DNA of 57,850 bases, from the NCBI RefSeq assembly GCF_042680125.1, contig NZ_JBHTNY010000048.1; one strand, given 5' to 3'. Origin of the DNA: Robinsoniella peoriensis (lineage in GTDB: Bacteria > Bacillota > Clostridia > Lachnospirales > Lachnospiraceae). Below, piece after piece: positions 44,166-51,700 of this stretch. How positions within the stretch are numbered: position 1 is the stretch's first letter; every line of letters starts with the position of its first letter. The notes beneath the pieces are model-generated. The model made no database searches and was not told where the DNA came from. It was given only the letters and a program-made list of their open reading frames with translations. A program made the translations under genes and the position numbers.

Positions 44166-45254
44166 TTAATAATCCTGAGTCTCCATATATTTCATATATT
44201 TTACAACCATCAAAGCAATCTTAAAGGTAATTGCATCTTCGAATACCCGCAGATCCAGTCCGGTACTTTTCTGAAGCTTATCCAGACGGTAAACAAGCGT
44301 ATTTCTATGAATATAGAGCTGTCTTGAAGTTTCTGAAACATTCAGGCTGTTTTCGAAGAATTTATTAATCGTAGTTAATGTTTCTTCGTCAAAATCATCC
44401 GGTGATTTACCATCAAAGATTTCCCGGATAAACATCTTACACAGTGGAATGGGCAGCTGGTAAATGAGACGCCCGATCCCAAGGGAACTGTACGCAATCA
44501 CATTTCTTTCACTAAAGAAGATCTTACCTACATCCAGTGCCATTCTGGCTTCTTTATAAGACCTGGATACTTCCTTGATCTCTCCAACAATTGTTCCATA
44601 GGCAATATGTGCCTTTTCCCGTTTTTCCAGTCCCAGGCAGTCAATGATACTTTTGGCCACTTTATCCATCTCCGGATAGCCTTCTGTATTCACCAGCTCT
44701 TTTACTACGATGATGCTTTTCTCGTCAACTGCAGTAATAAAGTCTCCGGATTTGCCTCCCAGGAAAGTACGTACATTCTCTAAAGAAGTATTATCTTTCT
44801 CATAACTGGTTTCCAGGATAAATACCACACGTCTTACATCCGTTTCAATATGTAGCTTCTTGGCACGGTTGTATATATCCACCAATAAAAGGTTGTCTAA
44901 AAGCAGGTTTTTAATAAAGTTATCTTTATCAAACCTCTCTTTATAAGCAATTAACAGATTCTGGATCTGGAAAACAGCCAGTTTCCCGATCATGTACACA
45001 TCTTCACTGCTGCCATCTGCAATCAGCACATATTCAAGCTGATGCTCATCAAAAACCTTGAAGAACTGATGTCCAGCCAGCACCTGACTGTCTGCCGGAG
45101 AGGATACGAACGCCATTGCTGACTCCCTGTATTCCTCTGCCTCCGGAAATGTAGTTGCAAGCATGCTTCCTTCTGTGTCTACAATACACAGATCTACTCT
45201 TGCGATCGCCTTCAGACCATCGAGAGTATTTTGTAAAATTTGATTTGATATCAC
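44166..45254 (-). CDS. CdaR/PucR-type transcriptional regulator
   Basis: Regulator of the CdaR (sugar diacid) / PucR family. The N-terminal part has an effector-sensing region (AIARVDLCIVDTEGSMLATTFPEAEEY), a middle GGDEF-like fold that is not catalytic, and a C-terminal PucR_HTH (FFENSLNVSETSRQLYIHRNTLVYRLDKLQKSTGLDL). It has 362 residues with a GTG start at 45254, chosen since AAGGAG is eight bases upstream; the GTG at 45263 overlaps the site. Neighbouring genes do not reveal the effector; it could control the adjacent S41 protease or a distant sugar-acid operon. Confidence 0.88.
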   Translation of the reverse strand: MISNQILQNTLDGLKAIARVDLCIVDTEGSMLATTFPEAEEYRESAMAFVSSPADSQVLAGHQFFKVFDEHQLEYVLIADGSSEDVYMIGKLAVFQIQNLLIAYKERFDKDNFIKNLLLDNLLLVDIYNRAKKLHIETDVRRVVFILETSYEKDNTSLENVRTFLGGKSGDFITAVDEKSIIVVKELVNTEGYPEMDKVAKSIIDCLGLEKREKAHIAYGTIVGEIKEVSRSYKEARMALDVGKIFFSERNVIAYSSLGIGRLIYQLPIPLCKMFIREIFDGKSPDDFDEETLTTINKFFENSLNVSETSRQLYIHRNTLVYRLDKLQKSTGLDLRVFEDAITFKIALMVVKYMKYMETQDY

Positions 45255-45373
45255 TAATGTCACTCCTTTTTCCCATAATTTAAGAAACCTGATAACGATT
45301 ACGCTCCCACTCTTCTCCCTGTAAACGCTAATACTACTTGTATTCTAATATAAAACTACCAAAAAAGAAAGAG

Positions 45374-45409
45374 AAAAATGATACTTTTTTGTAAAAAAGT
45401 ATCATTTTT
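45374..45409 (-). terminator. Terminator overlapping the end of yitT copy 2
   Basis: A 17-base perfect inverted repeat (AAAAATGATACTTTTTT and its reverse) with a GT loop. It overlaps the last codons of the yitT gene (stop at 45402). Confidence 0.75.
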
Positions 45410-46280
45410 CAAAATGACGCTCTAAAAAACCCAATCCAAGCACCTCTTTTGCATCGCTAACTACCACAAAAGCACCCGGATCTACGGATGCAACTCTCTC
45501 TTTTAATAGAATGATTTCTTTCTTAGAGACTACGCAGAACAGCATATCTTTATGCTCTCCGGAATACATTCCCTTTGCATCCAGTCCGGTCAGTCCCCGT
45601 TCTAATTCATTCATAATTTCATGTGCCACTTCATCCCTGAGGTTTGTAATAATAAAAGCAATCTTTGAATAATTAATTCCTTCTATCATATGGTCAGAAA
45701 TCCAGGAAGTAACCAGTATTGCTATTATAGCATACAGGGCACGGCTGATTCCAAAGACATATGCACCGATCAATACGATAAATGCATCAATCACCTGCAT
45801 GATCTGGACAATAGAATAATGGCGAAGGTAATTCTGTATCAGAGATGCAACCATATCCGTTCCGCCTGTTGTTCCCCTTGCCATGAACACAAGTCCGATT
45901 CCCACGCCCATAATCCCGCCGCCAAACAATGCGGAGAGAATATAATCTTCGTTCATTAATGGAAATACCGGCATAATATATAGCCAGAATGACAGGGTAA
46001 ATGTCGCAAATAATGTCCGCTTTAAAAAACGAACCCCCTTAATTTTCATTCCCAGGATAAAAACCGGAATATTTAAAGCTATATTTGTGAGCCAGAGAGG
46101 TATGCCGCCCTTTAAAAACGGATCTGTCACGGCCTTCAGTAAAATTGCCGCACCCGTAAATCCGCCGGTTACCATATCTGCCGGCTCATAGATAGAGTTA
46201 ATGGCAACTGCCATCAGTGCAGTTCCCACAAACATCATTAAATAATCAAGATATACCGGTCTTTTCCTGTGAAATTCCAT
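45402..46280 (-). CDS. YitT family membrane protein (DUF2179), copy 2
   Basis: A 292-residue YitT protein, paralogue of the one at 6192. Hydrophobic N-terminal part with YEPADMVTGGFTGAAILLKAV and ARGTTGGTDMVASLIQNYLR, and the soluble C-terminal domain (KIAFIITNLRDEVAHEIMNEL, GLTGLDAKGMYSGEHKDMLFCVVS, VDPGAFVVVSDAKEVLG). It starts five bases after the WecG-like stop, so the two are co-transcribed. Function unknown. Confidence 0.92.
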   Translation of the reverse strand: MEFHRKRPVYLDYLMMFVGTALMAVAINSIYEPADMVTGGFTGAAILLKAVTDPFLKGGIPLWLTNIALNIPVFILGMKIKGVRFLKRTLFATFTLSFWLYIMPVFPLMNEDYILSALFGGGIMGVGIGLVFMARGTTGGTDMVASLIQNYLRHYSIVQIMQVIDAFIVLIGAYVFGISRALYAIIAILVTSWISDHMIEGINYSKIAFIITNLRDEVAHEIMNELERGLTGLDAKGMYSGEHKDMLFCVVSKKEIILLKERVASVDPGAFVVVSDAKEVLGLGFLERHFEK

Positions 46281-46284
46281 GGGA

Positions 46285-46965
46285 TTACTCCCCCTTTTCG
46301 CTCTGATATTTTGATACTTTTCTCTTAAATATCCTCTTTTCTATCAGTTTGCCCAAAAAGTTAACCTTTGATTCCACATTCATTAATGATGTTGCAGTTT
46401 GTCCCATTCCAATCCAGACTCTGGCACCCAGTTTCTGTCTGCACCCCATCAGAAATTCTTCTTCATAAGGGCTTGGAATTGCTGCTATGATAATGTCTTC
46501 CGCCGAAGCGTTCAGCAGATTTACGATGCTGTCTTCATCCTCCGTTGCATCATCCAGAGAAAAAGTACCCACGATATTTAATCCCCTGTGCTGCTTTTTC
46601 ATATGCTTTTGAAAAATCAACCGTTCCGAATCTTTCTCTGTTAACAATGCGACTGTCTTATTATGTTCCATCGCATAGCTGCATATGCCTTTTAGAAAAC
46701 TGTTATCTTCTATCTCTTCTAATGACTGTTTTAATTCTTCGCCGCAGACCTTCCAGACTTCCTTGTCTCCGATGATATTCAAATCCATCGTCCCCATCTT
46801 GTCTGTCCATCCCGGCTCTTTTACCGCTTCCACCAGAACATTTGCAAATATCATCCCTACCGTGCTAAGAGAATCTCTCTCCAGAAATCCTGCCACTTTG
46901 TTCACTGCTTCTTCTACACTGTCATTATCGATCTTAATGCCCAGTATTTCTATATTCTCATTCAT
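46285..46965 (-). CDS. Divergent WecG/TagA/CpsF-like protein
   Basis: A 226-residue protein with the WecG/TagA fold pattern: EILGIKIDNDSVEEAVNKVAGFLE at the start, NKTVALLTEKDSERLIFQKHMKKQ, LNIVGTFSLDD, and DIIIAAIPSPYEEEFLMGCRQKLGARVWIGMGQTA near the C-terminus. Canonical members use these for UDP-ManNAc transfer to lipid-linked GlcNAc. Here the typical G-x-P-x-Q-E motif is SPYEEE, and the catalytic Asp region (NADG-type) reads IIGDKEV, so activity is doubtful. It is first in a two-gene unit with yitT copy 2. It may be a regulator or an enzyme of altered specificity. Confidence 0.7.
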   Translation of the reverse strand: MNENIEILGIKIDNDSVEEAVNKVAGFLERDSLSTVGMIFANVLVEAVKEPGWTDKMGTMDLNIIGDKEVWKVCGEELKQSLEEIEDNSFLKGICSYAMEHNKTVALLTEKDSERLIFQKHMKKQHRGLNIVGTFSLDDATEDEDSIVNLLNASAEDIIIAAIPSPYEEEFLMGCRQKLGARVWIGMGQTATSLMNVESKVNFLGKLIEKRIFKRKVSKYQSEKGE

Positions 46966-47260
46966 CTTATCACCTACTACCTTAAATCCGATTTAGCAAA
47001 TTGCATAATCCTGCATCGTAAAACAATGATAACAGACTTTACTTTTAATTTCAAGCAATACCTATTTTGTTAACATGTAATTAATGAATGTGTAATTTTT
47101 TTCTCCAGACTCTAAACAATTTCCTATTTCAAATCATAAAATTTTATGTTAATATTTATATATTGTATTTTCGCCTGTCTGCCCTTTTACAGGTGTAATA
47201 TATACTTATTTTACCTGCCTATAGAATTTATTCTAAATAATAATAAGCGGAGGAAAGAAA
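46966..47260. other. A/T-rich intergenic region upstream of galT
   Basis: No gene, repeat or clear palindrome is seen in these 295 bases. It is very A/T-rich and must hold the divergent promoters of the WecG-like gene and galT, but I cannot place a convincing -35/-10 pair. Confidence 0.4.
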
Positions 47261-48754
47261 ATGATCTACAATGACATTAAGAAACTGGTTACCTATGGAC
47301 TTCAGACGGGACTGATCGAGGAGACAGACCGCATCTACACTACCAATGCCCTATTGGAGTTACTGGAGATGGAAGAATACGATGAACCACAGGAAGATTA
47401 CACTGATATTAACTTGGAAGAAGTGCTTTCTAACATCATGGATTATGCTTACCAACATGGTATTATGAAAGAAAACAGCGTTGTATACCGTGATTTATTT
47501 GATACAAAAATTATGGGACGTCTGGTTCCGAGACCCTCGGAAGTTGTAAAGAAGTTCCTGGATCTGTATGCAAAAGATCCCAAAGCTGCAACCGATTATT
47601 TCTATAAATTAAGTCAGGATACTGATTACATCCGTAGATACCGCATTAAAAAGGATATGAAATGGGAAACCCCTACTCCTTACGGAGATCTGGATATTAC
47701 AATCAACCTTTCCAAACCGGAAAAAGATCCTAAGGCAATTGCTGCCGCAAAACTTGCAAAACAGAGCGGATACCCAAAATGTCTTCTCTGTCCTGAAAAC
47801 GTGGGCTATGCCGGAAGAGTGAATCATCCTGCAAGACAGAACCACCGCATTATACCTGTTACTATTAATAACAGCCAGTGGGGATTCCAGTACTCTCCTT
47901 ACGTTTATTACAATGAGCACTGCATCGTATTCAATACCAAACATATCCCTATGAAAATTGAACGGGATACCTTTGGAAAACTTTTGGATTTTGTTAAACA
48001 GTTCCCGCACTATTTTGTAGGATCCAATGCAGATCTTCCGATTGTTGGCGGATCTATTTTGAGCCATGACCATTTCCAGGGCGGCAACTATGAATTCGCC
48101 ATGGCTAAGGCTCCCATTGAATCCTCATTCAGCATAAAAGGATTTGAAGATGTCACAGCAGGAATCGTAAAATGGCCTATGTCTGTAATACGTATCAGCT
48201 GTACCGATGCCGGCCGTATTATTGATCTGGCTGACCACATTTTAAATGCCTGGAGAGGATATACGGACGAAGCGTCTTTCATCTTCGCAAATACAGAAGG
48301 GGAACCTCATAATACCATTACCCCAATAGCCCGTAAACGCGGTGATGCATATGAATTAGATCTGGTTCTGAGAAACAACATTACTACAGAGGAACATCCT
48401 TTGGGTGTATATCATCCTCATACAGAACTTCACCATATTAAAAAAGAAAACATCGGACTGATCGAGGTTATGGGACTTGCCGTTCTTCCGGCACGTTTGA
48501 AATCAGAAATGGAACAGCTTGCAGATTATATTACTGCCGGTAAAGATATCCGTTCCAGCGAGGATCTTGAAAAACATGCAGATTGGGCAGAAGCATTTTC
48601 TGCAAAATATGAAAAAATCGATGAAAGTAATGTCAAACAAATCCTGAACGATGAAATCGGTCTGGTATTTATGAAAGTTCTGGAGCATGCCGGAGTCTAC
48701 AAATGTACAGCAGAAGGCCGGGAAGGCTTTATGCGCTTTATAGGTACTCTGTAA
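47261..48754 (+). CDS. galT: UDP-glucose-hexose-1-phosphate uridylyltransferase, class II
   Basis: Leloir-pathway enzyme that swaps UMP between UDP-glucose and galactose-1-phosphate. At 497 residues it is the long class II type of Firmicutes rather than the HIT-like E. coli type. Motifs are GYPKCLLCPENVGYAGRVNHPARQNHRIIP, YVYYNEHCIVFNTKHIPMKI, VGSNADLPIVGGSILSHDHFQGG (the H-x-H active site) and HPLGVYHPHTELHHIKKENIGLIEVMG. The ribosome site is GGAGGAAAG. It shares an operon with the SDR gene (TAATG overlap). galK and galE are not in the window. Confidence 0.96.
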   Translation: MIYNDIKKLVTYGLQTGLIEETDRIYTTNALLELLEMEEYDEPQEDYTDINLEEVLSNIMDYAYQHGIMKENSVVYRDLFDTKIMGRLVPRPSEVVKKFLDLYAKDPKAATDYFYKLSQDTDYIRRYRIKKDMKWETPTPYGDLDITINLSKPEKDPKAIAAAKLAKQSGYPKCLLCPENVGYAGRVNHPARQNHRIIPVTINNSQWGFQYSPYVYYNEHCIVFNTKHIPMKIERDTFGKLLDFVKQFPHYFVGSNADLPIVGGSILSHDHFQGGNYEFAMAKAPIESSFSIKGFEDVTAGIVKWPMSVIRISCTDAGRIIDLADHILNAWRGYTDEASFIFANTEGEPHNTITPIARKRGDAYELDLVLRNNITTEEHPLGVYHPHTELHHIKKENIGLIEVMGLAVLPARLKSEMEQLADYITAGKDIRSSEDLEKHADWAEAFSAKYEKIDESNVKQILNDEIGLVFMKVLEHAGVYKCTAEGREGFMRFIGTL

Positions 48755-49485
48755 TGCCAAGAACCGCACTAATCACCGGGGCTTCCAGGGGCATCGGACG
48801 CGCCATTGCCGTAAAACTTGCCAGCAAAGGATATCAGGTTATTATTACCTGTTTGAAGAATGACCGTCTTTTAGAAGAAACCCGGAATATCATTGAACAA
48901 ACATACGGTGTGACCTGTTTCCCCTTTGTGGGAGACATGGGCGACGCAGAAACTGTAGGAAACCTTTTTTGTGAGATTACTTCCCGTTTTCAAACGCTGG
49001 ATGTAGTTGTGAATAACGCAGGCATCTCCTATGTAGGACTTTTTACCGATCTGTCTCCTGCAGAGTGGAACCGCATTTTGCAGACAAATCTGTCTTCTGC
49101 CGTTTACTGCAGCCAAAAAGCAATTCCTCTGATGCTTTCAAACAAGAGAGGTAAGATCATTAATATTTCTTCCGTTTGGGGATGTGTTGGAGCTTCCTGT
49201 GAAGTTGCATACTCTGCAGTAAAGGGCGGGCTGAACTCTCTTACGATGGCGTTGGCAAAAGAACTTGCACCCAGTAATATCCAGGTGAATGCCATTGCCT
49301 GTGGAGCAATTGATACGGAAATGAATCAATTTTTAAGCCAGGAAGAGCGTGCCGCCCTGATTGAAGAGATACCTGCGGACCGTTTTGGAAAACCGGAAGA
49401 AGTTGCCGATCTGGTGTACGATCTCTGCCGGAGCCATTCCTACCTCACCGGTCAGGTCATTAAGTTTGACGGGGGCTGGATTTAG
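48754..49485 (+). CDS. Short-chain dehydrogenase/reductase (FabG-like)
   Basis: Classical SDR of 243 residues. Cofactor motif TGASRGIGRAIA; structural motif NNAGISYVG; catalytic Ser in IINISSVWG, Tyr-x3-Lys in YSAVKGG; and the C-terminal GQVIKFDGGW. It fits a FabG/YmfI-type NADPH-dependent reductase. The substrate is not evident. The start at 48754 overlaps the galT stop as TAATG, so coupling is expected. A strong terminator follows. Confidence 0.92.
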   Translation: MPRTALITGASRGIGRAIAVKLASKGYQVIITCLKNDRLLEETRNIIEQTYGVTCFPFVGDMGDAETVGNLFCEITSRFQTLDVVVNNAGISYVGLFTDLSPAEWNRILQTNLSSAVYCSQKAIPLMLSNKRGKIINISSVWGCVGASCEVAYSAVKGGLNSLTMALAKELAPSNIQVNAIACGAIDTEMNQFLSQEERAALIEEIPADRFGKPEEVADLVYDLCRSHSYLTGQVIKFDGGWI

Positions 49486-49531
49486 ACCAATCGTTAATCC
49501 TAAAGAACAACTGTTTGAAGCGTAACGATTC

Positions 49532-49563
49532 GAGGAGTGCCAAAACCGGCACTCCTCTTCTTT
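49532..49563 (+). terminator. Terminator after the galT-SDR operon
   Basis: GAGGAGTGCC pairs with GGCACTCCTC over AAAACC, followed by TTCTTT. Confidence 0.85.
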
Positions 49564-49566
49564 AAC

Positions 49567-49644
49567 TTATTTTAAGGTATATGTTTTCGTACTGGAATAT
49601 TTACCATAGTAAATTTCAGATCCAACTTTACGATATGCCTGTAC
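49567..49644 (-). pseudogene. Remnant of a surface-protein C-terminal Ig/Fn3-like domain
   Basis: On the minus strand this reads VQAYRKVGSEIYYGKYSSTK then TYTLK and a stop. It closely matches the end pattern of the GH2 protein's last domain (VRAYVKNGNQTYWGKYSKAM). There is no start or upstream domain; a 12-base palindrome (49633-49666) interrupts the reading. It is the likely tail of a deleted secreted-protein gene. Confidence 0.65.
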
Positions 49645-49681
49645 AACAGGAAATGTACAGGCATATTGTTTGAAACAATTA

Positions 49682-50497
49682 TTATATTTTTTCTAATGGT
49701 ATTTGTATTTCTGTGAGGAAATTATCACTGTTTTTCTCATTCCATGGTCCGCGATGGACAATCTGTCTGCTTTGTCCCAGCATTTTATACTGGCTGTGTT
49801 CTTCCAACCAGCCTGCAAAGGAAAGAAATACACCAGAAATATTTTCAAAAGACCCGTAGACCATAGTGCTTGCCATGATTGGTACGGGTTCTATATTCCG
49901 AAATGTAAAACCATCTTTATCCTTATCCATCCGTGAGACAGGTGCACATATTTCAATATCCACATTTTTTTCTCTGTAATCGCTATCATGATAAATAGCA
50001 AACGTATTGCTAGAAACCGAAATCTTATTCTCCGCTGAAAAAGCGGTCATTTCTTTCCACAACTGACCTTCCGAATAATAGGAAGGAACAACCCGTCTTA
50101 AAGAAAGCACCTGAGCGCCAGGAACGGATTTTATGGAAACATTATAATGTATCTCTATTTTTTCCTGACGTATATCTTTTTTTGCCTGCTCTATTTTGGA
50201 TAACTTATCCTGTTCAGCTTTAATTGTGCGTTCAATTTCCTGACGTTTGTTGTCAAGCTGGTTTACAATAAAGTTATCATCCCACTGGCTGAGTGCAGCT
50301 GCAATGTCCGAAACATGAAATCCTAAATCCCGCAAAAATACGATTTTGTTCAAAGTAGAGATCTGATCAGCAGAATAGAATCTGTAATTAGTAAAATGGT
50401 CGGTTCCCGCTGGTTTTAACAAGCCTGTCTCGTCGTAATACCTTAACATTCGGATTGATACCTGCGTTAGCTTTGAAAACTCGCCTATTTTAAACAT
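49682..50497 (-). CDS. MerR family regulator with GyrI-like effector domain
   Basis: MerR-type activator of 271 residues, similar to BltR/BmrR. The N-terminal winged HTH reads FKIGEFSKLTQVSIRMLRYYDETGLLKP, then a coiled coil (residues about 75-115) and a C-terminal GyrI-like effector-binding domain (residues about 120-270). These regulators usually sense lipophilic cations or drugs and turn on an efflux gene; no efflux gene is adjacent, so the target is unclear. AGGAGG lies seven bases before the start. Confidence 0.9.
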   Translation of the reverse strand: MFKIGEFSKLTQVSIRMLRYYDETGLLKPAGTDHFTNYRFYSADQISTLNKIVFLRDLGFHVSDIAAALSQWDDNFIVNQLDNKRQEIERTIKAEQDKLSKIEQAKKDIRQEKIEIHYNVSIKSVPGAQVLSLRRVVPSYYSEGQLWKEMTAFSAENKISVSSNTFAIYHDSDYREKNVDIEICAPVSRMDKDKDGFTFRNIEPVPIMASTMVYGSFENISGVFLSFAGWLEEHSQYKMLGQSRQIVHRGPWNEKNSDNFLTEIQIPLEKI

Positions 50498-50584
50498 TTA
50501 TATGCCTCCTGTCCCAGGATCAGATCCGGTATTAATTGATACCAGCATCTGACTCCATTTTATCATGTATAACAGCATGTAACA

Positions 50585-50639
50585 ATATAAAAAGGACTAC
50601 AGAATATAAAAAGCCAGGCTTCTTACATTCCATAGTCCT
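50585..50639 (-). terminator. Terminator after the C39-like protease gene
   Basis: On the minus strand AGGACTA pairs with TAGTCCT, enclosing an inner AAGCC/GGCTT stem, followed by TTTTTATA. Confidence 0.8.
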
Positions 50640-50654
50640 CAATTACCAATTTCT

Positions 50655-51617
50655 TTATTTAATCACTACTGCCATCTTGTCCATCTGTTTGAAATGTCTT
50701 TCAAAGGAATCGAAATCATACGTCTCTACTTCCCGTAACGGATCACATACAGTGACGGTCTCATTATTTAAGTCAAATCCGCTTAATACCATACAGTGTT
50801 CATTGCCAGGCCAGCGCAGCAGCTTGCCGTCAATTTCCCATTCGTCTGTATATTCAATATCTACATCGATATTCATAGAGCCCCAGATAATAACCGGATT
50901 TCCAGCTCGGATCTCATCAAATAAATCTTCCAGTTCTGTGCCGCTGACATCATACGCACGCTTTGCGCTGTTCTGTTCTGTCAGATACTTATTAGCTGTT
51001 CTGACAATTACCGGTGCAAAGCATCCATAAGAATCTTCTTCTCTTGGATTTCCAAGAAATGCATCTTCATAACTATTTACACCCGGTCTTCCCTTGGTGA
51101 GATAGTTGTCCGCAAGATCTTCTTTATCAATATCATAGCCTTCATAATTAAGTGCCATAGTCAGTGATGTAATCTCACAGCCTGTGGGCAGTTCCGGAAG
51201 CTGACTAATCGGTTCTACATAAAGCATTTCCGATTCTGTCTTAGCTGCTGATACAGCGGAATCATCGTTAACGTCTGTCTCGGTTTCGCTTTCTGATTCC
51301 ATCATCTTTTCTGTAGCAACCGTATTATAATTATTAGAAACCTGTGCGGTTCCCGCTGTCTTCTGTTCATTCACCGGAGAAGTAATATTCTTATCCTGAT
51401 TTGTTCCTGCCTGGAGACTGCTTTGTTTTTCTGCTCCTGCATTTGTTTCTTTTGTTCCTAATGTGACATTTTCCTGATATGTTCCCTGATTCTCACTCTC
51501 TCCTGTCCCACGAGCGTATATCATCACCAGGCAGCCACTGAACAGCAAAACTTCTGCTCCTATGACAAGTGCAATCTTAGTAAGCCTTTTGGTAAATTTA
51601 TTTTTCTTCTTCATCAT
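50655..51617 (-). CDS. Membrane-anchored C39-like cysteine protease
   Basis: A 320-residue protein with an N-terminal membrane anchor (about 14-36), a Ser/Thr/Asn-rich linker (40-140) and a C39-type papain-fold domain. The catalytic Cys is in LPTGCEITSLTMAL, the His in WPGNEHCMVLSGFD and the Asp in TVCDPLREVETYD. Other C39 domains cleave double-Gly leader peptides as part of ABC exporters; this one stands alone and faces outside, as in wall-processing or surface-protein maturation proteins (inference). The ribosome site is weak. A palindrome sits just upstream. Confidence 0.85.
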   Translation of the reverse strand: MMKKKNKFTKRLTKIALVIGAEVLLFSGCLVMIYARGTGESENQGTYQENVTLGTKETNAGAEKQSSLQAGTNQDKNITSPVNEQKTAGTAQVSNNYNTVATEKMMESESETETDVNDDSAVSAAKTESEMLYVEPISQLPELPTGCEITSLTMALNYEGYDIDKEDLADNYLTKGRPGVNSYEDAFLGNPREEDSYGCFAPVIVRTANKYLTEQNSAKRAYDVSGTELEDLFDEIRAGNPVIIWGSMNIDVDIEYTDEWEIDGKLLRWPGNEHCMVLSGFDLNNETVTVCDPLREVETYDFDSFERHFKQMDKMAVVIK

Positions 51618-51627
51618 AATTTCTATA

Positions 51628-51654
51628 ATACCACAATTTTCTAAAATGTGGTAT
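51628..51654. other. Palindrome before the C39-like gene
   Basis: ATACCACA pairs with TGTGGTAT over 11 bases, ending 11 bases before the start codon. It could be the glgP terminator (though U-poor on that strand), an operator, or an RNA hairpin covering the weak ribosome site. Confidence 0.45.
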
Positions 51655-51700
51655 CTATTTTTGTAAAAAAAGTATGAACTTTTGTGATGTCCAAACTATT

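Noticed and set aside
46966..47260. Possible tRNA or riboswitch before galT
   Set aside because: No cloverleaf or known aptamer motif could be found in this A/T-rich stretch.
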